Part shown: positions 1 to 7,846 of the stretch, in pieces
How the letters are laid out: every line of letters starts with the position of its first letter
Position numbering within the stretch: position 1 is the stretch's first letter
NCBI GenBank assembly: GCA_964490705.1
Contig: CAZBCG010000004.1
Span: 124,001 to 188,000 of the forward strand
Reading direction: 5' to 3'
Length of the DNA: 64,000 bases
DNA from: Fodinibius sp964490705
Lineage (GTDB): Bacteria; Bacteroidota; Rhodothermia; Balneolales; Balneolaceae
The notes under the pieces: generated by a model
Databases searched by the model: none
Seen by the model: the letters and a program-made list of their open reading frames with translations, nothing else
Told to the model about the DNA's origin: nothing
Program-made: the position numbers and the translations under genes

Positions 1-436
1 ACTTTGATGACAGCTCTTTGATGTGATCGCCGTGACTCATCCACACGACCGATTCCTGCGGAATTCCTTGAAAAAGATCGGTTTTGTCATCCACAATGAG
101 CTCTGAGCGGCCAAACTCACGACGTTCGGCTTTTTCGACGCTGCCCGGAATCTCTTTATGCGCCAGGATTTGAAGCCCATAACAAACGCCTAGCACCGGC
201 ACATCCCATTCAAAAATATCTTCATTGAGTTCGGGGGCATTATCATCATTGACGCTGCTGGGTCCGCCTGATAAAATAATGCCGCTGGGAGGATTATCAG
301 AAAAAGCTTGAAGATCTTTGTTGAACGGATGGATTTCGCAATAGACGTTAAATTCCCGCACTCTCCGCGCAATGAGTTGCGTATATTGGGATCCAAAATC
401 GAGAATTAAAATCCAATCTTGAGGACGATGTTGCAT
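1..436 (-). CDS. guaA: GMP synthase (glutamine-hydrolysing), N-terminal part, cut by window edge
   Basis: GMP synthase converts XMP to GMP using ATP and ammonia taken from glutamine. About 145 codons are visible, reading from the ATG at 436 to the left edge, so the ATP-pyrophosphatase half lies outside. The visible part is the class I glutamine amidotransferase domain: DFGSQYTQLIARR near residues 13-25, the SGGPSSV oxyanion loop near 56-62, and the nucleophile elbow GVCYGLQ with Cys85. Family proteins are about 510 residues, so this is truncated by the window, not by mutation. It lies 98 bases downstream of gcvH on the same strand. Identification is firm from the N-terminal motifs. Confidence 0.95.
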   Translation of the reverse strand, partial: MQHRPQDWILILDFGSQYTQLIARRVREFNVYCEIHPFNKDLQAFSDNPPSGIILSGGPSSVNDDNAPELNEDIFEWDVPVLGVCYGLQILAHKEIPGSVEKAERREFGRSELIVDDKTDLFQGIPQESVVWMSHGDHIKELSSK

Positions 437-484
437 ATTGGAAAGTGAAGCTAATTAAACCTGGCGCAAACGTCTGCTTGTGCT

Positions 485-502
485 AGCGTCCGAGTGGACG
501 CT
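485..502. repeat. 7-bp hairpin between gcvH and guaA
   Basis: AGCGTCC (485-491), a four-base loop and GGACGCT (496-502) form a perfect short stem. No T-run follows on either strand, so it is not a convincing intrinsic terminator. It may be a processing or weak pause structure between the two minus-strand genes. Confidence 0.4.
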
Positions 503-534
503 CGAACGATGGTCTAGTATTTTTACGGGTTACA

Positions 535-915
535 TTAAGCTATAATTTCTTCGTATTCATCCGATGACATAAGGTCATCGAGCTGCGAGGCATCACTGAC
601 TTTGATTTTGGCCATCCAGCCATCGCCATAGGGATCGTCGTTAACAAGCTCCGGTTCCATCTCGAGTTGTTCATTGATCTCCACAATTTCTCCGGCCACG
701 GGTGCAAACAGTTCAGAAACCGTTTTTACGGCTTCAACAGTGCCAAATACTTCATCTTGCTCAAATTCAAAACCTTCCGGTTCAATTTCCACAAACACGA
801 TGTCGCCGAGCTCGCTCTGTGCAAAATCAGTGACGCCCACCGTTGCTGTTCCGTCACCGTTATCGCGAATCCATTCATGTTCTTTGGTGTATTTGAGATC
901 GCTGGGATAGCTCAT
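535..915 (-). CDS. gcvH: Glycine cleavage system H protein
   Basis: The lipoylated carrier of the glycine cleavage complex shuttles the aminomethyl intermediate between the P, T and L proteins. The 126-residue length is normal for the family. The lipoyl lysine is Lys64 in GTVEAVKTVSELFAPV, and the N-terminal YTKEHEWI signature is present. It follows accC by 12 bases and ends the efp-accB-accC-gcvH block. No gcvP, gcvT or lipoate ligase is nearby, so the rest of the complex is encoded elsewhere. Placing gcvH behind biotin carboxylase groups two proteins of swinging-arm systems, though I see no direct functional link. Confidence 0.96.
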   Translation of the reverse strand: MSYPSDLKYTKEHEWIRDNGDGTATVGVTDFAQSELGDIVFVEIEPEGFEFEQDEVFGTVEAVKTVSELFAPVAGEIVEINEQLEMEPELVNDDPYGDGWMAKIKVSDASQLDDLMSSDEYEEIIA

Positions 916-927
916 AATTGAGGTATT

Positions 928-2274
928 CTATTTGTCCGGATTAAAGTTAAATTCTTCGAGATATTTGGTATTAAAGGTGCCTTTCTTGAAGTTTTCATCC
1001 TCCATCAGCTGAATGTGATAGGGAATCGTTGTCTTCACGCCTTCGATGATAAATTCTTCTAGCGAGCGCTTCATGCGTTTAATGGCATCTTCACGAGTAG
1101 GTGCACTTACGATCAGCTTTCCAATCATGGAATCGTAATGCGGTGGGATGCGATAGCCGGCGTAAGCGTGCGTATCAACGCGGACGCTGTGGCCGCCGGG
1201 GGTATGAAAAACGTTAATCGTTCCGGCAGAGGGACGAAAGTTATGAGCCGGATCTTCGGCATTGATGCGGCATTCAATGGCATGACCGCGCATTTTCAAT
1301 TCTTTGTCTTCCAGTTTTTGTCCTGCAGCTACTTTAATCTGCTCGGCTACCAGATCGTAATTGGTGATCTCTTCGGTCACCGGGTGCTCCACCTGGATGC
1401 GCGTATTCATTTCCATGAAGTAGAAATTCTTGTCCTTGTCAACAAGAAACTCAACCGTACCCGCGCCTTCGTAATCTACTGATTTTGCCGCGTTGATAGC
1501 TGCTTCGCCCATTTCTTCGCGCAGTTCGGGGGTCATCAGGGGAGAGGGTGCTTCCTCCAAAATTTTCTGGTGACGGCGCTGCAGCGAACAGTCGCGTTCG
1601 CCGAGATGAATGACATTGCCGTGCTGGTCGCCCAGAACCTGAATTTCTACGTGATGCGGATCTTCGACGAATTTTTCAATATACACATCCGGATCATCGA
1701 AAGCCGTTTCTGCTTCGGTCTTACACATGCTGTACGACTTCTGCAGGTTTTCTTCTTCATGAACGATCCGCATTCCGCGTCCGCCACCACCCGATGAGGC
1801 TTTAATAATAACGGGATATCCGATGTCGTCACATATTTTGCGGGCTTCTTCCACGCTGTCAACAACACCCTCGCTGCCCGGCACAACCGGTACACCACTA
1901 TCGATCATTGTTTCTTTGGCGACCGTTTTATTCCCCATACGAGCAATACTATCGGGTGAGGGACCAATAAATTTAATATCGTGTTCACCGCAGATGCGCG
2001 AAAATTCCGCCTTTTCGGATAAAAATCCATAGCCGGGGTGAATAGCCTCGGCATTGGTAATTTCTGCGGCAGCCAGCAGGCTGGGAATTTTCAAATAGCT
2101 TTCTTTGCTGGGCGGCGGACCGATACAAACGGCTTCATCAGCAAACTTGACAGGGAGACTGTCTTCATCGGCCTTGGAATAGACCGCTACCGTATTGATC
2201 CCCATCTCTTTGCATGTGCGAATGATTCGAAGAGCAATTTCGCCTCTGTTGGCGATAAGAATTTTGTTAAACAT
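928..2274 (-). CDS. accC: Biotin carboxylase subunit of acetyl-CoA carboxylase
   Basis: This ATP-grasp enzyme carboxylates the biotin on AccB, the first half-reaction of acetyl-CoA carboxylase in fatty acid synthesis. It has 448 residues, the standard AccC length. The N-terminal ILIANRGEIALRI motif, the glycine-rich ATP lid KASSGGGGRGMRIV (about 159-172) and the MNTRIQVEHPVTEE active-site segment (about 287-300) are all intact. The absence of a fused biotinyl or carboxyltransferase domain argues against pyruvate or propionyl-CoA carboxylase. It lies 14 bases downstream of accB. Confidence 0.96.
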   Translation of the reverse strand: MFNKILIANRGEIALRIIRTCKEMGINTVAVYSKADEDSLPVKFADEAVCIGPPPSKESYLKIPSLLAAAEITNAEAIHPGYGFLSEKAEFSRICGEHDIKFIGPSPDSIARMGNKTVAKETMIDSGVPVVPGSEGVVDSVEEARKICDDIGYPVIIKASSGGGGRGMRIVHEEENLQKSYSMCKTEAETAFDDPDVYIEKFVEDPHHVEIQVLGDQHGNVIHLGERDCSLQRRHQKILEEAPSPLMTPELREEMGEAAINAAKSVDYEGAGTVEFLVDKDKNFYFMEMNTRIQVEHPVTEEITNYDLVAEQIKVAAGQKLEDKELKMRGHAIECRINAEDPAHNFRPSAGTINVFHTPGGHSVRVDTHAYAGYRIPPHYDSMIGKLIVSAPTREDAIKRMKRSLEEFIIEGVKTTIPYHIQLMEDENFKKGTFNTKYLEEFNFNPDK

Positions 2275-2288
2275 GAATATTGTAAGCT

Positions 2289-2801
2289 TTACCCGATGAT
2301 AAATAGGGGTTGATCGTATTCTACTGGCTCGGCATTATCGACAAGAATTTTCTTGACTTCGCCGGAGAACTCAGATTCAATTTCGTTCATGATTTTCATG
2401 GCCTCAACAATGCAGAGCGTTTGGCCTTTCTCGACTGTATCACCAACCGAAACGAAAGCATCGTCCTCGGGAGAAGGTGCGCGATAGAAGGTGCCTACGA
2501 TGGGTGATGTTACCACATCGCCGGATACTTCATCGCCTCCGCCTGATGATTCTTCCTGGCCGGGTGAAGTGGGTTGCTGCTGAGCCTGTTGCTGCTGTGG
2601 TGCCGCTTGAGGCTGGGGTTGTGCCTGCGGAGCCTGCTGTGCCGGCAGCTGATATTGTACCGGCATTTGCTGTGCGGGCGGCTGCTCAACATCGGGTTTC
2701 TTCTTTACTTTGATTTTAAAATCGCCTTCTTCAATCGATACCTCATTGACTTCGCTTTCGGCAATGAGATCGAGAAGATTTTCAATAACTTTTAAATCCA
2801 T
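2289..2801 (-). CDS. accB: Biotin carboxyl carrier protein of acetyl-CoA carboxylase
   Basis: AccB carries the biotin that passes CO2 from AccC to the AccA/AccD transferase. The 170 residues show the usual three parts: an N-terminal region (1-35), a long Pro/Gln/Ala-rich flexible linker (about 38-85) and a C-terminal biotinyl domain (about 95-170). The biotinylated residue is Lys136 in the EAMKIMNE motif. It starts 8 bases after efp, an arrangement conserved in many bacteria, and is followed by accC. The linker is richer in glutamine than usual, which probably only reflects low constraint on its sequence. Confidence 0.96.
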   Translation of the reverse strand: MDLKVIENLLDLIAESEVNEVSIEEGDFKIKVKKKPDVEQPPAQQMPVQYQLPAQQAPQAQPQPQAAPQQQQAQQQPTSPGQEESSGGGDEVSGDVVTSPIVGTFYRAPSPEDDAFVSVGDTVEKGQTLCIVEAMKIMNEIESEFSGEVKKILVDNAEPVEYDQPLFIIG

Positions 2802-2809
2802 GATAACTG

Positions 2810-3385
2810 TTAATTTGACGTTACGCGTTCGATATATTCGGAAGTACGAGTATCTACTTTAATTTCTTCGCCCTCGTTAATAAACAGCGGTACCTTTACG
2901 GTAGCACCTGAGTCCAGCGTTGCAGGCTTACTGCCGCCTTGGGCAGTGTCGCCTTTGAGACCGGGGCGCGTGTCGGCCACTTTGGCTACAATATGATCGG
3001 GCGGCTCGGCATAGAGCACTTGCTCGTTGTCAACATCGATGACGAGCGTACAAACCTGTCCTTCAGCAAAGAATTCGGGCTTTTTTACGTTTTCCTGGCT
3101 TACCGGAAGCTGCCGATAGGTTTCCTGATGCATGAAATAAAAGAGGTTCCCATCTTTATAGAGGAACTGGAAGGGCTGATGTTCCACCCGGATTTCTTCA
3201 ACATCTTCGCCGGAGCGAAACTTTTTTTCAATATTTTTGTCGTTAACAACGCCTTTCAGCTTGGTGCGCAAAAAGGCACCTCCTTTGCCGGGCTTTACAT
3301 GCTGATAGTCAACGATGGAATACAACTCGTTGTCGAGTTCAATCACCATCCCGGTTCGGAAATTTGAGGTCGAAACTTTTGCCAT
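2810..3385 (-). CDS. efp: Translation elongation factor P
   Basis: EF-P enters the ribosomal E site and relieves stalling at consecutive prolines. The 191-residue length and the three beta-barrel domains are normal. The tip of domain I reads HVKPGKGGAF with Lys34, so this is a lysine-type EF-P rather than the rhamnosylated arginine type. No modification gene (epmA, epmB, ymfI) is seen in the window. It is first in the efp-accB-accC-gcvH block. The upstream 68-base gap to the symporter gene should hold its promoter, but I cannot pick one with confidence. Confidence 0.96.
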   Translation of the reverse strand: MAKVSTSNFRTGMVIELDNELYSIVDYQHVKPGKGGAFLRTKLKGVVNDKNIEKKFRSGEDVEEIRVEHQPFQFLYKDGNLFYFMHQETYRQLPVSQENVKKPEFFAEGQVCTLVIDVDNEQVLYAEPPDHIVAKVADTRPGLKGDTAQGGSKPATLDSGATVKVPLFINEGEEIKVDTRTSEYIERVTSN

Positions 3386-3453
3386 AAATCTGTCCTAATA
3401 TACTTCAAATTTAGTGGCACAAAAATAGCATGAGCAACGAAGTATAACAAGCC

Positions 3454-4830
3454 CTAAAATAATTGTTCTACGTATGAAACGAATCCAACTGCTTCCAGTA
3501 AATTATACAAAATGGCAAGTGGTGCCAGATACTTTATAAATATGGGCCAAACTGCTTTAAATACTGATCCGTCCAACCCTGCATAACCGTGATTAAGTTC
3601 CTCGAGTGCATTTTCGACTTTCCAGACATATCCGAGGAAATAGCAGATTAAGAAGCCGCCAAGTGGGAGACCAACCGTGCTGAATATGAAGTCTATCGAC
3701 CCAATGAGTGCAACATCAAACGATATGATGAGGGAAACAATTAAAATGCCACCTCCAATAACCGTTGCTGCTTTTTTTCTTTTGACCCCATATTCATCAA
3801 TAACGTAGGAGGTGGGTACCTCTAACAATGAGATGGTGGAGGTAAGTGCCGCCATTGAAAGAAGCAGGAAAAAGCTGGTTCCGAAAATAATGCCGGCGGT
3901 TGTACTTAAACTATGGAAAAGCGCCGGAAGAACTTGGAAAATGAGGTCGGTACTAGCCAGCAGCTCACCCGATTCATTAAAAATTTGTACCCCAAACGAT
4001 TCTGCCATATACATGGCCGGCATTATGAGCAGGCCTGCCAGAAATGCAATGCCAACGTCCGCCAGCGTTACATAGGCTGCTGCTTCGGGGATATTTTCTT
4101 TTTTGCTCAAATAGGATCCGTAGGTGATTAGGGCTCCCATCCCGAGAGAAAGCGAGAAGAAAGCCTGTCCCATCGCATTAAAAATCAAAGGTGCTGATAT
4201 CTTAGAGAAATCGGGAGCCAGATACTCTGCAAAGCCAACACCAGCACCCGGCTGAAAAGCAACATATCCAATCATGATAACGAGGATGCCAATTAGTACC
4301 GGCATTAATAGTTTAGTGGCCCGTTCAATACCGTCGCTAACGCCTCCGAGAATAATTGATACGGTTGCCCCCATGAAAATAGTTGAGAAAATTGCATTTT
4401 TTACTCCATGCTCAACATTGGCAAAGAAACTGGCCCACTCCGTAAATCCGGTAAAAAACAAAATTTCTTCAAACACATAACTGAATGTCCACCCGGCTAC
4501 CACCGTATAGAAGGATAGAATCATCACCCCGCAGAGTACGCCCCAGAATCCTATCAGGGGATACAGTTTATTAGAGCTTAACGCCTTAAACGCGCCTACG
4601 GGATTGCGGTCGGTACTTCGTCCAATACTTAGTTCAGCAACCATGACGGGAAAACCAATAGCAAAACAACAGATCAGGTAAATAAGAAGAAAGGCACCAC
4701 CGCCGTTTGAAGCTACCTCGGTGGGAAAACGCCAGATGTTGCCAAGACCTACAGCAGAACCAGCTGCCGCTAAAATAAATCCCACTTTCGAATTCCAGTT
4801 ACCCCGAGCTTTTGTGTCTGTTTCAGCCAA
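3454..4830 (-). CDS. Sodium-dependent symporter of the neurotransmitter (NSS/SNF) family
   Basis: A LeuT-fold secondary transporter of 458 residues, likely taking up an amino acid or related small amine with sodium. The family signature AGSAVGLGNIWRFP sits in the first membrane segment (about 23-36), where substrate and sodium bind, and about eleven to twelve hydrophobic segments follow. Bacterial members of this size transport amino acids such as tyrosine, leucine or tryptophan; the exact substrate cannot be read here. It stands alone between efp and a long palindrome-rich intergenic region, with no biosynthetic partner beside it. Confidence 0.9.
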   Translation of the reverse strand: MAETDTKARGNWNSKVGFILAAAGSAVGLGNIWRFPTEVASNGGGAFLLIYLICCFAIGFPVMVAELSIGRSTDRNPVGAFKALSSNKLYPLIGFWGVLCGVMILSFYTVVAGWTFSYVFEEILFFTGFTEWASFFANVEHGVKNAIFSTIFMGATVSIILGGVSDGIERATKLLMPVLIGILVIMIGYVAFQPGAGVGFAEYLAPDFSKISAPLIFNAMGQAFFSLSLGMGALITYGSYLSKKENIPEAAAYVTLADVGIAFLAGLLIMPAMYMAESFGVQIFNESGELLASTDLIFQVLPALFHSLSTTAGIIFGTSFFLLLSMAALTSTISLLEVPTSYVIDEYGVKRKKAATVIGGGILIVSLIISFDVALIGSIDFIFSTVGLPLGGFLICYFLGYVWKVENALEELNHGYAGLDGSVFKAVWPIFIKYLAPLAILYNLLEAVGFVSYVEQLF

Positions 4831-4968
4831 TGTTAATCACCGTTGGTTTTAACGTGCTTTTCACTGTTGAAATAATTTTGCCTTAAAATGTAATGCAGGA
4901 AGATGACTTACAAATCAAATTTTTGAAAAATTGTTAATAGTCTATTCCATAAGTTTAATGATTTTAGT

Positions 4969-4996
4969 GTCTCTTTTGTCTTGATACAAAAGAGAC
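4969..4996. repeat. Perfect 11-bp stem hairpin, Bacteroidota-type intergenic palindrome
   Basis: GTCTCTTTTGT (4969-4979) and ACAAAAGAGAC (4986-4996) are perfect inverted repeats around the six-base loop CTTGAT. The bases that follow run into GATCAAGGC. The combination of a TTTTGT-CTTGAT-ACAAAA core and a downstream ATCAAGG resembles a dispersed intergenic motif I recall from several Bacteroidota genomes; that resemblance is from memory. Confidence 0.65.
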
Positions 4997-5012
4997 GAAA
5001 AGATCAAGGCTG

Positions 5013-5144
5013 AGAATTGTGAAATCGTAAAAAACCCTGCTGAGATGTGTATTCTAATGGTCTTTTTCCTTTCAAGATCTTTTTTAGCATATCCACCGGT
5101 GTTGAATACACGCCCAATCTCATTGGGATTTTACTCACAATTCT
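5013..5144. repeat. Nested inverted repeats forming a long imperfect palindrome
   Basis: Three pairs of arms are nested: AGAATTGTGA (5013-5022) with TCACAATTCT (5135-5144), TGAGAT (5041-5046) with ATCTCA (5117-5122), and GTGTATTC (5047-5054) with GAATACAC (5104-5111). A further small hairpin CCAAT-CTC-ATTGG lies at 5114-5126. The similarity continues imperfectly outward (ATCAAGG on the left, CCTTGGA on the right). As RNA or cruciform DNA this would fold into one arm of about 130 bases. No coding capacity is seen. Confidence 0.6.
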
Positions 5145-5237
5145 TAGGCCCTTGGAATAATCTATAAAGTAGTTCCTCAGTTCATATCGATAACAATTTT
5201 TAACAAAACAAATCAGTGTATTTTTTTATTCCATGTA

Positions 5238-5279
5238 ATCCTGATCTTGCCGTGTCCCGACTATTCGGGGTTTCAGGAT
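5238..5279. repeat. Two-level hairpin with CCCGA/TCGGG core
   Basis: ATCCTGA (5238-5244) pairs with TCAGGAT (5273-5279) around an inner CCCGA (5256-5260) / TCGGG (5265-5269) hairpin. It is another dispersed-repeat-like palindrome in the gap upstream of the symporter gene. Confidence 0.5.
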
Positions 5280-5312
5280 CTGAAAACTTTTACCAAGAAA
5301 TTTAGCCTTAAG

Positions 5313-5389
5313 CTAAACCCGCAGGGTTTTTAAGGAATAAATCTTATGATAAAAGAAGGAATTCTAAATAGGGAACCCTGCGGGTTTAG
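5313..5389. repeat. 16-bp perfect inverted repeats, 45 bp apart
   Basis: CTAAACCCGCAGGGTT (5313-5328) and AACCCTGCGGGTTTAG (5374-5389) are exact reverse complements. Each arm is itself a small hairpin (AACCC-GCA-GGGTT), so the element is two inverted copies of one motif. The right copy is 17 bases from the metG stop, so it could also shape the 3' end of the metG transcript, though neither strand has a strong T-run. Confidence 0.65.
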
Positions 5390-5405
5390 ATACTAGTGAA
5401 GCATT

Positions 5406-7436
5406 TTATGTAATAGGACTGCCGGGAGCCGCATCAGTCCCCACAAACTTGAGAGAACCATCGGCCTCTTCACCCATCAGAATCATGCCGTTGCTTTTTA
5501 CGCCCATCAGTTTTTTCGGAGCCAGATTTGCCACCACACAAACCTTTTGACCCACAATCTCATCGGGATCAAAATCATTGGAAATACCGGAAACGATGGT
5601 TCGTTTCTCGAAGCCCAGATCTACCGTCAGCTTCAGCAGTTTATCCGCCTTTTCGATGGCCGAGGCTTCAATAATTTTACCAGCACGCAGGTCCATCTTC
5701 ATGAAGTCATCGAACTCCATATTATCTTTCAGCGGTTTATAATCCATCTCTTCAGCTTCTTTTTCCTGGGTTCGTTTTCTCAGTTTTTCCAACTGTGCTT
5801 CTACCACCTCGTCTTCGATTTTTTCAAATAGAATAGCACCCTTATTAATAGAAGATCCACTTTTCAGGATATCACCTGAGATGTCATCCCAGTCGGGCTT
5901 CTCATTAATATTCAGTTCGTTTCGCAGTTCGCCCATCTTGTTCGGGAGGATGGGATCAAACAGAATGCTCAGCGCCGCAGTCACCTGCAGGCATACGTGC
6001 AGGGTGTTTCCACAGGTCTGGCGATCGTCTTTGCGCGTGTGCCACGGCTCCATCTCGGTAAAATACTTATTGCCGATACGCGCCAGGTTCATCGTTTCAG
6101 TAATTGCTTCGCGTAATTTAAAAGACTCGTACGCCTCGCTGATCTTCTGCTTTTGCTCTTCAATTTGGGCCAGAACGTTGTTGTCTTTTTCGGTAGGATT
6201 AGTGAGCTCGGGCACTACGCCATCGAAATAATTTTCGGTAAAAGAGGTCGTGCGATAGACAAAGTTGCCCAGGATATCCGCCAGCTCACTATTGACCTTG
6301 TTCTGGAAATCCTCCCAGGAAAAATCCGAATCCTTGGTTTCCGGCAGAATAGTGCCAAGTACATACCGCATCAGGTCGACATCGAACTCCTCGAGATACT
6401 CGTCCAGCCAGACGGCCCATCCACGGGAAGTTGACAGCTTTTTACCTTCGAGATTTAAAAACTCATTGGCCGGCACGTTTTTGGGGAGTACATAATCACC
6501 GTGCGCCATCAGCGTGGCGGGAAACATGATGCAGTGAAAGACAATATTGTCTTTACCTATAAAATGGATGAGATCGGTTTCTTCGTCCTGCCAATAGGTT
6601 TTCCATCGCTCTGGATCGCCTTGCTGTTCGGCCCATTCTTTGGTGGCCGAAATATATCCGATAGGGGCGTCGAACCAGACGTACAGCACTTTGCCTTCGG
6701 CCTCGTCCAGGGGAACCGGCACACCCCAGGTGAGATCACGGGTTACCGCCCGATCGGCCAGCCCGTCGTTAAGCCAGCTTTTTACCTGTCCCGCTACGTT
6801 CGGTTTCCAGTTTTCGCGGGTATCCAACCATTTTTCGAGTCGCTCTTGGAAATCACCCAGCGGCAGATACCAGTGCTTGGTCTTTTTCGTCTCCGGGCTA
6901 TCACCAGTGATAGCGCTCTTGGGATCAATTAGGTCGGTGGGAGAAAGCGACTTGCCACAGCTCTCACACTGATCCCCATAAGCTTCTTCGTAGCCACAAT
7001 TGGGGCAAGTGCCTTTTACATAGCGATCCGGCAGAAACATTTTTGCTTTGGGATCATAGAGCTGTTCTTCGGATTTCTGCACAAATACTCCATCCTCAAA
7101 CAGTTTGGTAAAAAACTCCTGGGATGTTTTGTGGTGGACGTCCGAGCTCGTACGTCCGTAATAATCAAAATGGATACCGAAATCCTCGAAAATCTGCTTG
7201 TTTTGGGCGTGGAATTTATCCACGATATCCTGCGGGTTTTTACCTTCTTTTTCGGCAGCGATCGTGATAGGTACCCCATGTTCATCGGATCCGCAAATAT
7301 GGATGATATCTTCGCCGGTCAGTCGTTTATAGCGGACATACAGATCAGCGGGCAGATAAGCGCCGGCCAGGTGGCCTAAATGGATGGGCCCGTTGGCATA
7401 GGGCAGGGCAGAAGTAACAAGCGTGCGTTTGGACAT
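5406..7436 (-). CDS. metG: Methionyl-tRNA synthetase with C-terminal tRNA-binding domain
   Basis: It charges tRNA-Met with methionine. The 676-residue protein has a class I catalytic core with the HIGH-type motif HLGH (19-22), a zinc knuckle with Cys144, Cys147, Cys157 and Cys160, and a KMSKS-type motif KLSTS (333-337). An anticodon-binding helical region follows, and the last 100 or so residues (MDYKPL to the end) form a Trbp111/EMAP-like OB fold that increases tRNA binding and mediates dimerisation. This is the long, Escherichia coli-like form. The gene is monocistronic here, flanked by repeat-bearing gaps on both sides. Confidence 0.97.
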   Translation of the reverse strand: MSKRTLVTSALPYANGPIHLGHLAGAYLPADLYVRYKRLTGEDIIHICGSDEHGVPITIAAEKEGKNPQDIVDKFHAQNKQIFEDFGIHFDYYGRTSSDVHHKTSQEFFTKLFEDGVFVQKSEEQLYDPKAKMFLPDRYVKGTCPNCGYEEAYGDQCESCGKSLSPTDLIDPKSAITGDSPETKKTKHWYLPLGDFQERLEKWLDTRENWKPNVAGQVKSWLNDGLADRAVTRDLTWGVPVPLDEAEGKVLYVWFDAPIGYISATKEWAEQQGDPERWKTYWQDEETDLIHFIGKDNIVFHCIMFPATLMAHGDYVLPKNVPANEFLNLEGKKLSTSRGWAVWLDEYLEEFDVDLMRYVLGTILPETKDSDFSWEDFQNKVNSELADILGNFVYRTTSFTENYFDGVVPELTNPTEKDNNVLAQIEEQKQKISEAYESFKLREAITETMNLARIGNKYFTEMEPWHTRKDDRQTCGNTLHVCLQVTAALSILFDPILPNKMGELRNELNINEKPDWDDISGDILKSGSSINKGAILFEKIEDEVVEAQLEKLRKRTQEKEAEEMDYKPLKDNMEFDDFMKMDLRAGKIIEASAIEKADKLLKLTVDLGFEKRTIVSGISNDFDPDEIVGQKVCVVANLAPKKLMGVKSNGMILMGEEADGSLKFVGTDAAPGSPIT

Positions 7437-7511
7437 GAATATGGTTTTGACTGTTTAATTTGCTGAAGACGAAAATAAGAGTATCCGCCTTAAAATGACA
7501 ATGCGGTGTTT

Positions 7512-7554
7512 GGGGGGGGTGATTATGTTATTAGGTGACTAAGTGATTGGGTGG
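7512..7554. repeat. G8 tract followed by degenerate octamer tandem repeat
   Basis: Eight consecutive G (7512-7519) precede TTAGGTGA (7531-7538), CTAAGTGA (7539-7546) and TTGGGTGG (7547-7554), an imperfect three-unit tandem array. It looks like a decayed simple-sequence repeat. G8 tracts can slip, but no coding frame depends on it. Confidence 0.4.
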
Positions 7555-7565
7555 TTCCTGATTCT

Positions 7566-7720
7566 CATCTTGAGCGCAGTATATGCGGAGTCGAAGGATC
7601 AAGGAATAGGCTCCCAAATAGGGCAAGGCAAATGCGTTTTTGTCTATAATCAAACAAAGCGCAATAAATTCAAGCTGCCAGGGATCCTCCCTTCATAAGG
7701 AGTTTGAGAGTCGAAGATAA
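7566..7720. repeat. Two related copies of a TTGAG/GTCGAAG intergenic motif
   Basis: The first copy (7566-7604) reads CATCTTGAGCG, then an insert, then GAGTCGAAGGATCAAGG. The second (7703-7720) is the shorter TTTGAGAGTCGAAGATAA. The exact shared core GAGTCGAAG occurs at 7588-7596 and 7708-7716. TTGAGCG...AGTCGAAGGATC-like motifs are, from memory, common dispersed intergenic repeats in Bacteroidota genomes. Confidence 0.45.
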
Positions 7721-7846
7721 TCAGAATCCTTGATATCAATGTTCATCAGATCCTATCAAAAAGTTGAACGTCCTTTAGGTGCTAGACGTTATTCCATCCC
7801 AAATGAACTTGGAATTTAAATTATTAGAAAAGTATTAGAGCAATTT

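Larger units (their letters stand above)
4831..5405. other. Palindrome-rich intergenic region without genes
   Basis: This 575-base AT-rich gap between metG and the symporter gene has no credible reading frame. It carries four separate inverted-repeat structures (4969-4996, 5013-5144, 5238-5279 and 5313-5389), described individually. It must also contain the promoter of the symporter gene. There is no transposase or remnant of one. Confidence 0.7.
7437..7846. other. Intergenic region with degenerate repeats, no gene
   Basis: This 410-base stretch separates the divergent metG and the quinone-reductase-like gene and must hold both promoters. I find no reading frame of note. It contains a run of eight G (7512-7519), three degenerate octamers TTAGGTGA, CTAAGTGA and TTGGGTGG (7531-7554), and two copies of a TTGAG...GAGTCGAAG motif (7570-7604 and 7704-7716), given separately. 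Confidence 0.6.

Noticed and set aside
485..502. Hairpin after gcvH as an intrinsic terminator
   Set aside because: The stem is perfect but there is no T-run on the minus strand, so termination is not supported.
5313..5389. Exact 16-bp inverted repeats as insertion sequence ends
   Set aside because: Only 45 bases lie between them, with no transposase or duplicated target seen; better described as a small palindromic repeat.
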